NCBI RefSeq assembly: GCF_000955805.1
Contig: NZ_JYOA01000007.1
Span: 1 to 64,000, forward strand
Reading direction: 5' to 3'
Source of the DNA: Pseudomonas sp. 21
Lineage (GTDB): Bacteria; Pseudomonadota; Gammaproteobacteria; Pseudomonadales; Pseudomonadaceae
DNA length: 64,000 nt
Made by a program: the position numbers and the translations under genes. Under the pieces are notes generated by a model that was given only the letters and a program-made list of their open reading frames with translations, was not told where the DNA came from and did not search any database. This document shows positions 1 to 10,581 of this stretch, one piece after another. How positions within the stretch are numbered: position 1 is the stretch's first letter; every line of letters starts with the position of its first letter.

Positions 1-22
1 CAACGACTAATTTAAACTTTCT

Positions 23-1222
23 TCATTCAGCGACCAGGGAGACGCGAGCAAAGGCCTTCTTGCCAGCCTGCAGCACATGGATGGCACCGACCTTGAAGAC
101 AAAGCTGCGACCCACCACATCGCCATCCACACGCACGCCGCCAGAAGACAGCAGGTCGCGAGCGACAGCAGAGTTCTTCACCAGGCCCGCCTTATTAAGA
201 ACGGCACCGATCGGCAGATCCTCCGCCGCCGCTACTTCTACTTCCGGCAGGTCTTCCGGAAGCTCGCCTTCCTTCAGGCGATTGCCAGCAGACTTGTGCG
301 CGGAAGCAGCAGCTTCTTCGCCATGGAAACGAGCGACGATTTCTTCCGCCAGCTTGATCTTGATGTCACGCGGATTGGCGCCAGCCTCGACATCCTTCCT
401 GAAGCCCTCGATCTCTTCCATGGAGCGGAAGCTGAGGAGCTCGAAGTAACGCCACATCAGGGTATCCGGGATGGAAACCAGCTTGCTGTACATGACACCC
501 GGAGCTTCCTGGATGCCGATGTAGTTGCCCAGGGACTTGGACATCTTCTTCACGCCGTCCAGGCCTTCGAGCAGCGGCATGGTCAGGATGCACTGCGGCT
601 CCTGCTCATAGGCGCGCTGGAGCTCGCGCCCCATCAGCAGGTTGAATTTCTGATCAGTACCGCCGAGCTCGACGTCCGCACGCAGCGCTACCGAGTCGTA
701 GCCCTGAACCAGCGGATAAAGGAACTCGTGAATGGCAATGGACTGATTGCTGGCATAGCGTTTGCTGAAATCATCGCGTTCCAGCATACGGGCAACGGTG
801 TACTGGGAAGCCAGACGAATGAAATCAGCGGGGGAAAGCTGGTCCATCCAGGTGGAATTGAACGCCACCTCGGTCTTTGCGGGGTCAAGAATCTTGAAGA
901 CCTGGGCTTTGTACGTCTCGGCGTTGTCGAGAACCTGCTCGCGCGTGAGGGGTGGGCGGGTAACACTTTTCCCACTGGGGTCACCGATCATCCCAGTGAA
1001 GTCGCCGATCAGGAAGATCACCTGATGGCCCAGCTCCTGGAATTGGCGCAGCTTATTAATGAGGACGGTATGACCCAGGTGCAGGTCGGGAGCGGTCGGG
1101 TCGAAGCCGGCCTTGATACGCAGGGGCTGGCCGCGCTTGAGCTTTTCGATCAGCTCGGCCTCCACGAGAATTTCGTCTGCTCCGCGCTGGATCAGCGCCA
1201 GCTGCTCTTCGACCGACTTCAT
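23..1222 (-). CDS. tyrS: Tyrosyl-tRNA synthetase (TyrZ-type)
   Basis: Charges tRNA-Tyr with tyrosine in the cytoplasm. It is a class I synthetase of 399 aa. The HIGH-type motif reads HLGH at residues 48-51, a KMSKS loop lies near residue 228, and an S4-like RNA-binding domain fills the last 65 residues or so. The frame is open further upstream, but the ATG at 1222 is preceded by AGGA at good spacing and gives the normal family N-terminus ([12 protein letters not shown]). P. aeruginosa has two tyrosyl-tRNA synthetases. From gene order (next to mepM, anmK and erpA) this should be the one called TyrZ. The gene is divergent from mepM. Confidence 0.95.
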   Translation of the reverse strand: MKSVEEQLALIQRGADEILVEAELIEKLKRGQPLRIKAGFDPTAPDLHLGHTVLINKLRQFQELGHQVIFLIGDFTGMIGDPSGKSVTRPPLTREQVLDNAETYKAQVFKILDPAKTEVAFNSTWMDQLSPADFIRLASQYTVARMLERDDFSKRYASNQSIAIHEFLYPLVQGYDSVALRADVELGGTDQKFNLLMGRELQRAYEQEPQCILTMPLLEGLDGVKKMSKSLGNYIGIQEAPGVMYSKLVSIPDTLMWRYFELLSFRSMEEIEGFRKDVEAGANPRDIKIKLAEEIVARFHGEEAAASAHKSAGNRLKEGELPEDLPEVEVAAAEDLPIGAVLNKAGLVKNSAVARDLLSSGGVRVDGDVVGRSFVFKVGAIHVLQAGKKAFARVSLVAE

Positions 1223-1335
1223 TGCAGGTTCCTGTACGTTGCGAATTGCGAAAGGGAACCAACGATACAAGAACAGGCACTAAAAACAAGTTTTGCCCAG
1301 CGCCAGAGGACAGGACGTCAGAAGCCCGACATCAG

Positions 1336-1364
1336 GGTTGCTTCAGAGGGAATTTGGTTATATT
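1336..1364 (+). promoter_or_regulatory. Candidate sigma70 promoter for mepM
   Basis: GGTTGC and TATATT are separated by 17 bp in the 182-bp divergent region between tyrS and mepM, about 40 bp before the mepM start. The -10 box is convincing and the -35 box is weak. Prediction by eye only. Confidence 0.3.
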
Positions 1365-1404
1365 TTAGGCAGTTATTTCACATTCCAAAAACACCACTCA
1401 CGCC

Positions 1405-2847
1405 ATGACGCAATCCGATCAGAAAGCGCCGTACTACCCGAAGAGCCATCTGCTGGCCGCAAGCGGTGTAGCAGCGCTCCTCAGCCTGGCTCTGCTGGTG
1501 TTCCCCTCGGCCGAGGTCGAGGCGAAGAAGACCACGCTCAATCTCGAGCTGGAAAACGGCACCGAGCAGATCCTCCAGGAAAAAGACGACCTTCGACCCA
1601 ATGCGGTCACGGAAGACAACGGCTCCTCCCCCTTCGCCCAGATCGAAGGCCAGCCGGACAACCAGAACAGCGCCGAAAAAGACGCGGGCAATAAGCACGA
1701 TCTCGCCGACTCGAAACAAGCCTCCCCCTCCGCCCCCGCAGAACCTGCGTGGAAGAGCGTGACCGTGGGCAAGGGCGACACTCTTTCCAACGTGTTCGCG
1801 AAGGCCGGCCTGCCGGCTAACGTCGTGCACGACATGCTTGCCGCCAACAAGGACGCCAAGCAGTTCACTCGTCTGGATGTCGGCCAGGACGTGGACTTCC
1901 TCATCGACTCCAAGGGCGAACTGCAGGGCCTCAAGGTCAAGCGCAGCGATCTGGAGACCATCAGCCTGAACAAGTCTGCCAAGGGCTATGACTTCAAGCG
2001 CGATCTGGTCAAGCCCTCGGTGCACGCCAACTACGCCCACGGTCGCGTCGACAGTTCGCTGTTCGTCGCCGGCCGGAATGCCGGTCTTTCCCACGACCTG
2101 ATCATGTCGATGGCCAACGTCCTCGGCTACGACATCGACTTCGCCCAGGATATTCGCGAGGGCGACGAGTTCGACGTGATCTACGAATCCCAGCAGGTAC
2201 AGGGCAAGCAGGTCGGCACCGGCAGCATCCTGGCGGTGCGCTTCGTCAACCGCGGCAAGGAATACACCGCGGTGCGCTACACCAACAAACAGGGCAATAC
2301 GAGCTACCTGCGCGCCGACGGCAGCAGCATGCGCAAGGCCTTCATCCGCACTCCGGTGGACTTCGCCCGCATCAGCTCGCGCTTCTCCATTGGGCGTTTC
2401 CACCCGATCCTGAACAAGATTCGTGCACACAAGGGCGTGGACTACGCGGCCCCTATCGGCACGCCGATCAAGGCGACCGGCGACGGCAAGATCCTCGAAG
2501 CCGGCCGCAAGGGTGGCTACGGCAACGCGGTGGTGATCCAGCACGGCCAGCGCTACCGCACCGTGTACGGCCACATGAGCCGCTTCGCCAAGGGCATCCG
2601 CTCTGGCGTGGCGGTGAAGCAGGGCCAGATCATCGGCTACGTCGGCATGACCGGTCTCGCCACTGGCCCGCACCTGCACTATGAGTTCCAGGTCAACGGC
2701 CAGCATGTCGACCCGCTGAGCGCCAAGCTGCCGACAGCCGATCCGCTGAGCGGCCCGGAGCGCAAGCGCTTCATGGCGCAGGCGCAACCGCTGATCGCGC
2801 GCATGGACCAGGAGAAGGCAACCTTCCTGGCCCTGAACAAGCGCTGA
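1405..2847 (+). CDS. mepM: M23 family murein endopeptidase (MepM-like)
   Basis: A 480-aa envelope peptidase predicted to cut peptidoglycan cross-links in the periplasm. A hydrophobic segment at about residues 15-32 is a signal anchor. A LysM/OapA-like domain (GKGDTLSNVFAKAGL) follows at about 120-170. The C-terminal peptidase M23 domain carries the zinc ligands H342-x3-D346 and H423/H425 (GPHLHYEF), with a further conserved His at 390, so the active site looks complete. The N-terminal linker is long, acidic and low in complexity, as in the MepM/YebA family. anmK starts 3 bp after its stop, so the two are probably cotranscribed, pairing murein cutting with recycling of the released sugars. Confidence 0.88.
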   Translation: MTQSDQKAPYYPKSHLLAASGVAALLSLALLVFPSAEVEAKKTTLNLELENGTEQILQEKDDLRPNAVTEDNGSSPFAQIEGQPDNQNSAEKDAGNKHDLADSKQASPSAPAEPAWKSVTVGKGDTLSNVFAKAGLPANVVHDMLAANKDAKQFTRLDVGQDVDFLIDSKGELQGLKVKRSDLETISLNKSAKGYDFKRDLVKPSVHANYAHGRVDSSLFVAGRNAGLSHDLIMSMANVLGYDIDFAQDIREGDEFDVIYESQQVQGKQVGTGSILAVRFVNRGKEYTAVRYTNKQGNTSYLRADGSSMRKAFIRTPVDFARISSRFSIGRFHPILNKIRAHKGVDYAAPIGTPIKATGDGKILEAGRKGGYGNAVVIQHGQRYRTVYGHMSRFAKGIRSGVAVKQGQIIGYVGMTGLATGPHLHYEFQVNGQHVDPLSAKLPTADPLSGPERKRFMAQAQPLIARMDQEKATFLALNKR

Positions 2848-3942
<1,095 letters not shown>

Positions 3943-3958
3943 ACCCGGCCCACAAACA

Positions 3959-3986
3959 AAAACGCCGCGCATCTGCGCGGCGTTTT
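3959..3986. terminator. Bidirectional intrinsic terminator between anmK and erpA
   Basis: A perfect 8-bp stem (CGCCGCGC / GCGCGGCG) with loop ATCT is flanked by AAAA and TTTT, so it works in both directions. The two flanking genes converge on it. Confidence 0.85.
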
Positions 3987-3999
3987 CGCTTTTACGGCA

Positions 4000-4350
4000 T
4001 CAGATCGAGAAGGACTGACCGCAGCCGCAGGTGGTCGCTGCGTTCGGGTTCTTGATGACGAACCGCGAACCTTCGAGGCCTTCCTGGTAGTCCACTTCCG
4101 CACCGGCGAGGTACTGGAAGCTCATCGGATCGACCACGAGGTTGACGCCGTCGCGCTCGACGATGGTGTCGTCGTCCGCGGTGTCTTCATCGAAGGTGAA
4201 CCCGTACTGGAAGCCCGAACAGCCACCGCCCGTGACGAACACCCGCAGCTTGAGGCGCGGGTTGCCTTCTTCGTCGATCAGGTTCTTCACCTTGTTCGCA
4301 GCGCCTTGCGAGAACATCAGCGGAGTGGGGGTGAAGGTTTCGATGGTCAT
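4000..4350 (-). CDS. erpA: Iron-sulfur cluster insertion protein ErpA
   Basis: An A-type carrier of 116 aa that hands iron-sulfur clusters to apo-proteins, notably enzymes of isoprenoid synthesis and respiration. The three conserved cysteines are present: C44 in GGGCSGF, and C108 and C110 in the C-terminal CGCG. Length and ends match the family. It is monocistronic, converges with anmK, and lies downstream of argC on the same strand with a gap of about 135 bp. Confidence 0.95.
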   Translation of the reverse strand: MTIETFTPTPLMFSQGAANKVKNLIDEEGNPRLKLRVFVTGGGCSGFQYGFTFDEDTADDDTIVERDGVNLVVDPMSFQYLAGAEVDYQEGLEGSRFVIKNPNAATTCGCGQSFSI

Positions 4351-4485
4351 GGTGAAAACTCTCCCGGCCGAGGCCGTACGTTACAACATTGCGGACCATT
4401 ATCCGCTTACCCCAGAAAAACGGTCAACTAATCCGACTCATCCATTGGTCCAGATCAATCGGCCGCCTTCCGGGGCAGTCTTTCC

Positions 4486-5520
4486 TTACGGCAGCAGCGC
4501 GACGTTGGACAGGCCCAGGTGCTCATCCAGACCGAACAGGATGTTCATGTTCTGGATCGCCTGGCCGGATGCACCCTTCACCAGGTTGTCGATCACCGAC
4601 AGGATCACCACCAGGTCGCCGCCCTGCGGACGGTGCACCGCGATGCGGCAGACGTTGGCGCCGCGTACGCTGCGGGTTTCCGGATGGCTGCCAGCCGGCA
4701 TCACGTCGACGAACGGCTCGTTGGCGTAGCGCTCTTCATACAGCTTCTGCAGGTCGACGCCACGATCAGCGACGCGTGCGTACAGGGTCGCATGGATGCC
4801 GCGGATCATCGGGGTCAGGTGCGGCACGAAGGTAAGGCCGACATCGCCCTTGGCCGCGCGACGCAGGCCCTGGCTGATTTCCGGCAGGTGACGGTGACCT
4901 TTCACCGAGTAGGCCATCATGCTTTCACCGGCTTCGCAGAACAGCGAACCGACCTTGGCGCCACGACCGGCGCCGCTGACGCCGGACTTGCAGTCGGCGA
5001 TCAGCTGACTGGCGTCGGCCAGGCCGTTTTCCAGCAGCGGGATGAAGCCGAGCTGGGTGGCGGTCGGGTAGCAGCCGGGAACGGCGATCAGGCGCGCGGA
5101 CTTGATCGCCTCGCGATTCACTTCCGGCAGACCATAGACCGCCTCGGGCAGCAGTTCGGGCGCGCCATGGGGCTGGCCGTACCATTTGGCCCACTCTTCG
5201 GCGTCCTGCAGGCGGAAATCCGCGGACAGGTCGATCACCCGGGTACCGGTCGCCAGCAGTTCGCCGGCCAGTGCGTGGGCCACACCGTGCGGAGTGGCGA
5301 AGAACACCACGTCGCACTCGCCCAGACGCTTCACGTCCGGCACGCTGAAAGCCAGGCCGTCGTAGTGGCCTCGCAGGTTCGGGTACATGTCAGCGACTTT
5401 CACGCCCTCCTCGGAACGCGAGGTAATCACCTCCACGCGAGCCTGGGGATGCTGTGCCAGCAGGCGTAGCAGTTCCACGCCCGTATAACCCGTACCGCCT
5501 ACGATACCGACCTTGATCAT
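4486..5520 (-). CDS. argC: N-acetyl-gamma-glutamyl-phosphate reductase
   Basis: The NADPH-dependent third step of arginine synthesis from glutamate. It has 344 aa. The N-terminal Rossmann motif is [10 protein letters not shown] (residues 5-14), and the catalytic cysteine is C150 in the signature [10 protein letters not shown]. The type 1 ArgC family has this length. The ATG at 5520 is the natural N-terminus ([14 protein letters not shown]). The gene is not in an arg operon here, as is usual in pseudomonads. Confidence 0.97.
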   Translation of the reverse strand: MIKVGIVGGTGYTGVELLRLLAQHPQARVEVITSRSEEGVKVADMYPNLRGHYDGLAFSVPDVKRLGECDVVFFATPHGVAHALAGELLATGTRVIDLSADFRLQDAEEWAKWYGQPHGAPELLPEAVYGLPEVNREAIKSARLIAVPGCYPTATQLGFIPLLENGLADASQLIADCKSGVSGAGRGAKVGSLFCEAGESMMAYSVKGHRHLPEISQGLRRAAKGDVGLTFVPHLTPMIRGIHATLYARVADRGVDLQKLYEERYANEPFVDVMPAGSHPETRSVRGANVCRIAVHRPQGGDLVVILSVIDNLVKGASGQAIQNMNILFGLDEHLGLSNVALLP

Positions 5521-5553
5521 CTGCCTGTCACTCCACCTATGGGGCCAAATTCA

Positions 5554-5582
5554 GGGGCAGCCATGATATGAGCCGCTGCCCC
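5554..5582. repeat. Inverted repeat between the CLC gene and argC
   Basis: GGGGCAGC and GCTGCCCC are separated by 13 bp in the short gap after the CLC stop. No T-run follows on the minus strand, so it is at best a weak terminator or an mRNA-end hairpin. Confidence 0.35.
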
Positions 5583-5609
5583 CGCTGAACAGAGCGAATG
5601 CACGCAGGT

Positions 5610-6965
5610 TTAAGAGCCTTTGGTCGGAGCCAGGGTTTCCTGCATCTGACGAGCGAGCGCGTGATAGATCGGCAGCGGGTTCAGGCGCGCCGATACACCA
5701 CTGGCCAGCAGCGTGGCGGCGAGGATTGGGATCAGCATGTCCGGGCTGTGGGACATCTCCACGGTGATCACCGTGGCGGTGAGCGGCGTACGCGTGACCC
5801 CGGCGAGGTAGGCAGACATCCCCAGCAGCGCCACTGCCGGCAGGCTTGCGCCGGGGATCAGCGGCGTCAGCCAGGGCGCCAGACTGGCGCCTACGGTGAG
5901 CGAGGGCGAGAACAGCCCACCGGGGATGCCGGCGATGAAGGAGATCACGTTGGCGATGAACTTCCACAGGAGGAAGTCATCTCCCACCACCGGATGCCCC
6001 TCGAGGATGGAACGGGTTTCGGCGTAGCCAGTGCCGAACACATGCTGCCCGGACAGCAAGCCGAGCAGCGCCAGCACCAGCCCGCAGGCAGCGGCAAAGC
6101 GGATCGGCCAGCGGCTGATGAAGCCGAGCGGGCCGCGCTGGGTCGGCAGCACCAGCCGGCAGTAAAGGCCGCCAAGCAAGCCGCCGAGCACTCCACAGGC
6201 CACCACGGCGATCCACGCCGGGCCCAGCGGCATGCTTTCCGAGAGACGACCGAAATAGCTGTAGCTGCCCATCAGGCCGAGCGTGACCATACCGCCGAGC
6301 AGGACGGCGGTGAGCACCAGCCCGCTGAAGCGTTGCTCGAAGGTGCGGCTCAGTTCCTCGATGGCGAAGACCACTCCGCCCAGCGGCGTATTGAAGGCGG
6401 CCGCGATGCCCGCCGCACCGCCGGCGATGATCAGGCCGGACACCGTGCGCTTGTCGTAGAGCCCCAGGCGACGGCCTAGCGAGTACATCAGGGCGGCGCC
6501 GATATGCACTGTCGGGCCCTCGCGGCCAGCCGAGGCTCCCACCAGCAGCGCCATCAGGGTCATCGCCAGCTTGCCCACGGCAATCCGCACCGACAGCAAG
6601 GCATTGCGATTGCGACTGCTGCGTTGCTCCAGCGCCACGATGACCTGTGGAATGCCGCTGCCACGAGTGTTCTTCAACGCCCCCTGGGTCAGCCACACCA
6701 AGCCGGCGAAGCCCAGTGGGCAAAGCAGCCACGGCCACCACGGACTTTTCGCGACCACGGCGCGGAACGTCGCGCTGGCGAGGTCCGCCAGATGCGCGAA
6801 GGCCAGTGCCACCAGGCCCACCAGCAGCGCACCGAGCCAGAACGCCAGGTTGCGCCGCCACTGGCGCAGCAATGGATGGCGCGCCAGCGGGCGCCTGGGC
6901 GCGGCACGAGCGGACGAATCACCAAGCGGCTCGCTGGAACTCTCCGGCGGTGTGGGTTCTGACAT
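5610..6965 (-). CDS. CLC family chloride/proton antiporter
   Basis: An integral inner-membrane protein of about 451 aa from the chosen start. The CLC selectivity motifs are present: GSGIP at 102-106, GREGP at 147-151 with the gating glutamate E149, and GGLFSP near 355. E203/E204 in FAIEEL corresponds to the internal proton glutamate of E. coli ClcA, so it should exchange chloride for protons and not act as a passive channel. There is no C-terminal CBS pair. The frame is open to 7076, but residues before MSEPTP lack membrane or family character. No start has a good ribosome site; 6965 is preferred over 6983. It diverges from hemJ. Confidence 0.88.
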   Translation of the reverse strand: MSEPTPPESSSEPLGDSSARAAPRRPLARHPLLRQWRRNLAFWLGALLVGLVALAFAHLADLASATFRAVVAKSPWWPWLLCPLGFAGLVWLTQGALKNTRGSGIPQVIVALEQRSSRNRNALLSVRIAVGKLAMTLMALLVGASAGREGPTVHIGAALMYSLGRRLGLYDKRTVSGLIIAGGAAGIAAAFNTPLGGVVFAIEELSRTFEQRFSGLVLTAVLLGGMVTLGLMGSYSYFGRLSESMPLGPAWIAVVACGVLGGLLGGLYCRLVLPTQRGPLGFISRWPIRFAAACGLVLALLGLLSGQHVFGTGYAETRSILEGHPVVGDDFLLWKFIANVISFIAGIPGGLFSPSLTVGASLAPWLTPLIPGASLPAVALLGMSAYLAGVTRTPLTATVITVEMSHSPDMLIPILAATLLASGVSARLNPLPIYHALARQMQETLAPTKGS

Positions 6966-7111
6966 GGACACGAAGCCGGGCATCTTCCGGATGCCATGCG
7001 GCGCGCGCGGCAAACAGCCACGGACGGGATAGCTCAGTGTAATAGATGCAGGGATGACGCCATTGCACGACGCCACTACTATCGGCTCAACCGTGATTCG
7101 AGGAAGTTCCG

Positions 7112-7537
7112 ATGCTTTACCTGTGGTTGAAAGCCTTTCACATCATTGCCGTGGTCTGCTGGTTCGCCGGCCTCTTCTATCTTCCGCGCCTGTTCGTCTA
7201 CCACGCCATGAGCGAGGACGCCGCCAGCCGCGAGCGCTTCTGCATCATGGAGCGCAAGCTGTACCGCGGCATCATGGGCCCGTCGATGATCCTCACCCTC
7301 GCCCTCGGCGCCTGGATGCTCTACCTCAACCCGGCCTGGCTGACCCAGGGCTGGATGCACGCCAAGCTGACCCTGGTGGTCCTGCTGATCGGCTACCACC
7401 ACGCCTGCGGAGCCATGCTCAAGCGCTTCGCCCGTGGCGAGAACGGCCGCAGCCATGTGTTCTACCGCTGGTTCAACGAAGTGCCGGTGCTGTTCCTGAT
7501 TGCCATCGTGATCCTGGTGGTCGTCAAACCTTTCTGA
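7112..7537 (+). CDS. hemJ: HemJ-type protoporphyrinogen IX oxidase
   Basis: A 141-aa membrane protein of the HemJ (formerly UPF0093) family, which oxidises protoporphyrinogen IX in the penultimate step of haem synthesis in bacteria that lack HemG and HemY. Four hydrophobic segments are visible. The conserved His10 in WLKAFHIIAVVCWFAGLFYL and the HAKL block near residue 83 are in place. AGGAAG precedes the ATG at the right spacing. A nitronate monooxygenase gene follows after 19 bp and is probably cotranscribed. Confidence 0.88.
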   Translation: MLYLWLKAFHIIAVVCWFAGLFYLPRLFVYHAMSEDAASRERFCIMERKLYRGIMGPSMILTLALGAWMLYLNPAWLTQGWMHAKLTLVVLLIGYHHACGAMLKRFARGENGRSHVFYRWFNEVPVLFLIAIVILVVVKPF

Positions 7538-7556
7538 CCCCGACAAGGAGACTGTC

Positions 7557-8525
7557 ATGTCCCTGCCCGCCCTGCTCGACCGCCGCCTGCGCATCCCTCT
7601 GGTGGCGGCACCGATGTTCCTGGTCTCCAACCCGCAACTGGTGCTTGCCTGCTGCAAGAGCGGCATCGTCGGCAGTTTCCCGGCGCTGAACCAGCGCGAG
7701 AGCAGCGGTTTCAAGGCCTGGCTGGAAGAGATCGAGGCCGGGCTGGCCGCCGACCCGCAGGCCGCGCCCTATGCGGTGAACCTGATCGTCCACAACACCA
7801 ACCCGCGCCTGCAGGAAGACCTGAAGCTCTGCGTCGAGCACAAGGTGCCCATCGTCATCACCAGTCTGGGCGCGGTGCGCGAGGTGGTGGATGCGGTGCA
7901 TAGCTACGGTGGCCTGGTGTTCCATGACGTCACCACCCGCCGTCATGCCGAGAAGGCCGCGCAAGCCGGTGTCGATGGCCTGATCGCCGTGGCCGCCGGC
8001 GCAGGTGGCCACGCCGGCACCTGGAGCCCGTTCGCGCTGGTCGCCGAGATCCGTCAGTTCTTCGACAAGACCCTGCTGCTGGCCGGTTGCATCAACCACG
8101 GCCACGAGATCCTCGCCGCGCAGGTGCTGGGCGCCGACCTCGCCTACCTCGGCACCCGCTTCATCGCCACCCGCGAGAGCGCCGCTTCCGAGGAATACAA
8201 GCACATGCTGCTCAACGCCCGCGCCGCCGACATCATCCATACCCCTGCCGTCTCCGGCGTGCCGGCCAGCTTCATGCGCCAGAGCCTCGAGGCCGCCGGC
8301 TTCGACATGCAACGGCTGAACGACAAGGGCGCGCTCGACTACGGCGAGAAGCTCAAGCCGGTCAGCGACGAGGCCAAGGCCTGGAAGACCGTGTGGTCCG
8401 CCGGCCAGGGTGTCGGCGATATCCGCGACCTGCCCGCGGTGGGCGAGCTGATCGCGCGGCTCGACCACGAGTACCGGCAGGCCTTGACGCGCAGCGCCGG
8501 CCTGTCCAACCAACTGCTGCTCTGA
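7557..8525 (+). CDS. Nitronate monooxygenase / 2-nitropropane dioxygenase family
   Basis: An FMN-dependent TIM-barrel protein of 322 aa that would oxidise nitronates to carbonyl compounds and nitrite. The N-terminal substrate/FMN block (RIPLVAAPMFLVSNPQLV), the glycine motif AAGAGGHAGTWSPF near 142-156 and the phosphate-binding block LGADLAYLGTRFIAT near 195-209 are typical. The start follows AAGGAG at ideal spacing. The physiological substrate cannot be told from sequence, and related flavoproteins such as enoyl-ACP reductase FabK share the fold. Confidence 0.88.
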   Translation: MSLPALLDRRLRIPLVAAPMFLVSNPQLVLACCKSGIVGSFPALNQRESSGFKAWLEEIEAGLAADPQAAPYAVNLIVHNTNPRLQEDLKLCVEHKVPIVITSLGAVREVVDAVHSYGGLVFHDVTTRRHAEKAAQAGVDGLIAVAAGAGGHAGTWSPFALVAEIRQFFDKTLLLAGCINHGHEILAAQVLGADLAYLGTRFIATRESAASEEYKHMLLNARAADIIHTPAVSGVPASFMRQSLEAAGFDMQRLNDKGALDYGEKLKPVSDEAKAWKTVWSAGQGVGDIRDLPAVGELIARLDHEYRQALTRSAGLSNQLLL

Positions 8526-8630
8526 GCTGCGGCACCGCTCACGATATATCCGCCGGGGCCGCTTGTTGGCCCCCGGCGGCCCGATTACGCTGTAGTGATT
8601 CCAACATAGCCAGAAGACAAGGATGCCCCG

Positions 8631-9731
8631 ATGGATCAATCCCGCTTCAAGATCGTGTTCGACGGCGCGCTGATGCCGCAGACCCCCCTGGAAACCGCCA
8701 AGGAAAACCTCGCCCGTCTGTTCAAGAGCGACGCCGCGAAGATCGAAGCCCTGTTCAGCGGCCAGCCGGTCGTGCTCAAGCGCGACCTCTCCGGCGATGA
8801 AGCCGACAAGTACCTGCGCGCACTCCATGGCGCCGGCGCCAACGCCCGCAAGGAAGCCGAAGGTGTTGCCGGTTTCAGCCTGGTGGAGACCGAAGACCAC
8901 CCCAGCGAAGCGACCCTGGCCGCCCGCGCCGCCGGCGAAAGCGCCAGCAACGAGCGGATGACCTGCCCCAAGTGCGGGCATGAGCAGGCCACCGCCATCG
9001 AATGCAGCGCCTGCGGCATCGTCATCGAGAAGTACCTGGCACGCCAGGCCGAACTGGCGGCCTCCCCGGCGCCCACCGTGGCAGCCGCGGCTCCGAGCGC
9101 GGCGGCCTCCCCCTATGCGCCGCCGCAGGCGCAGGTCGGCGATGACCTGCCCGAATTCGGCGAGCTGAAAGTCCGCAGCCTGTCCGGCCGGATCGGTCGC
9201 GTACGCTACCTCGGCTGGTCCGCCGCACTGTCCTTCATCGTCTTCGGCGCCTACCTGGTCGCCAGCCTGCTGATGGCTGTCTCAATGCCCCTGGGTGTGG
9301 CCGCCATCGCCGCAGTGGTCATCGCTGCCGTGGTCTTCAGCGTGCCCATCGGCGTACAGCGCCTGCATGACCTGGGCTGGTCCGGCTGGCTCTGGCTCGT
9401 CCTGCTGGTGCCCTTCGCCAACGCCGTCCTCAGCCTGCTGATGCTGTTCATGCCCGGCGAGCAAACAGCCAACCGTTTCGGCCCGCCGCCGCCGCCCAAC
9501 AGCACCGGCGTCAAGGTTCTGGCCTTCTCCTGGCTGCTGTTCCCGGTGTTTGGCGGTATCCTCGCCGCCATCGCGATCCCGGCCTACCAGAGCTACGTCG
9601 AACGCGCCCAGGCGGCGCAAGCCTCGCAGTACCAGCAGGGCGACGAAGCGGCCGATCCGGCGGCCACCGCGGAGCCTTCCGACGGCGACTTCAGCAGTGG
9701 TGACACCGAAGGCGGCGACTCGGACCAGTAA
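8631..9731 (+). CDS. DUF805 membrane protein with zinc-ribbon linker
   Basis: A 366-aa protein of unknown function with a three-part layout. Residues 1-80 form a soluble domain (FKIVFDGALMPQ, then LARLFK and a KRDLSGDEADKY block). A CxxC...CxxC zinc ribbon (CPKCGHEQ / CSACGIV) follows at about 112-130, then an Ala/Pro-rich linker. The C-terminal half has four or five hydrophobic segments of the DUF805 type (SLSGRIGRVRYLGWSA, GVQRLHDLGWSGWLWL), followed by a Gly/Ser/Asp-rich tail. A good ribosome site (AAGGATG) precedes the ATG. It sits between the nitronate monooxygenase and SDR genes on the same strand. No function is proposed. Confidence 0.8.
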   Translation: MDQSRFKIVFDGALMPQTPLETAKENLARLFKSDAAKIEALFSGQPVVLKRDLSGDEADKYLRALHGAGANARKEAEGVAGFSLVETEDHPSEATLAARAAGESASNERMTCPKCGHEQATAIECSACGIVIEKYLARQAELAASPAPTVAAAAPSAAASPYAPPQAQVGDDLPEFGELKVRSLSGRIGRVRYLGWSAALSFIVFGAYLVASLLMAVSMPLGVAAIAAVVIAAVVFSVPIGVQRLHDLGWSGWLWLVLLVPFANAVLSLLMLFMPGEQTANRFGPPPPPNSTGVKVLAFSWLLFPVFGGILAAIAIPAYQSYVERAQAAQASQYQQGDEAADPAATAEPSDGDFSSGDTEGGDSDQ

Positions 9732-9786
9732 TGCAACAACCCGTGGCGGGCGTGGTCGAACGCCACCCCGTCACAGAGACTCCTGA

Positions 9787-10575
9787 ATGCCTCGTTTTGC
9801 CCTCATCACCGGCGCTTCCAGCGGTATCGGCCTGGCCCTGGCCGAAGCCCTCGCCCGCCGCGGCCAGGCACTGATCCTGGTGGCGCGCCAGCGCGATGCA
9901 CTGGACAGCGCCGCCTGCGAGCTGTCTCAGCGTTTCGGGGTGGAGGTGCTGTTCCGCGTCTGCGACCTGTCCGAACCACTGCAGATCTCCGGCCTGTTGC
10001 ATGAGCTGGAACAGAGCGGGCGGCAGATCGAGCTGCTGGTGAACAATGCCGGCGTCGGCACCTCCGGTGCCTTCATCGACCAGGACTGGTCCCGCGAGCA
10101 GGAACTGCTGGAGCTCAACGTCCTCGCCCTGGCGCGCCTGTGCCACGGCATCGGCGCGATGATGGAGCGCACGGGCGGCGGACGGATTCTCAACGTCGCC
10201 TCCATGGCGAGCCTCCTGCCCGGCCCCTGGATGAGCAGCTACTACGCCAGCAAGGCGTTCGTGCTGCATTTCTCCGAAGGTCTGCGCGAGGAACTCAAAG
10301 GCCGCGGCATCAAGGTCTCGGTGCTGTGCCCGGGGCCGACCCGCACGGCCTTCTACCGCAATGCCGACATGCGCCTGGGCAAGCTCGACGACGGCAAGCG
10401 AGTCATGACACCCGAGGAAGTCGCCTTCCTGACCGTGAAAGCGCTGCGCCGCGCGCCCGCGCTGATCATCCCCGGCTGGCGCAACCGTCTGTTCGCCTGT
10501 GGCGTGCGCCTGCTGCCACGCTGGGTCATGCGCAAGCTGGCCGGGCGCATCAACCGCCTGGCGCTGGCCAGCTAG
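9787..10575 (+). CDS. Short-chain dehydrogenase/reductase
   Basis: A 262-aa NAD(P)-dependent oxidoreductase of the classical SDR family. The cofactor motif is TGASSGIG (residues 8-15) and the structural NNAG motif is at 86-89. The catalytic triad is S139, Y152 and K156 (SYYASK). The segment after residue 225 (IIPGWRNRLFACGVRLLPRWVMRKLAGR) is basic and hydrophobic, which suggests membrane association, as in DltE/YqjQ-like SDRs. Substrate unknown. It converges with the AAA ATPase gene, leaving only 6 bp between the stops. Confidence 0.88.
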   Translation: MPRFALITGASSGIGLALAEALARRGQALILVARQRDALDSAACELSQRFGVEVLFRVCDLSEPLQISGLLHELEQSGRQIELLVNNAGVGTSGAFIDQDWSREQELLELNVLALARLCHGIGAMMERTGGGRILNVASMASLLPGPWMSSYYASKAFVLHFSEGLREELKGRGIKVSVLCPGPTRTAFYRNADMRLGKLDDGKRVMTPEEVAFLTVKALRRAPALIIPGWRNRLFACGVRLLPRWVMRKLAGRINRLALAS

Positions 10576-10581
10576 CCAGGT

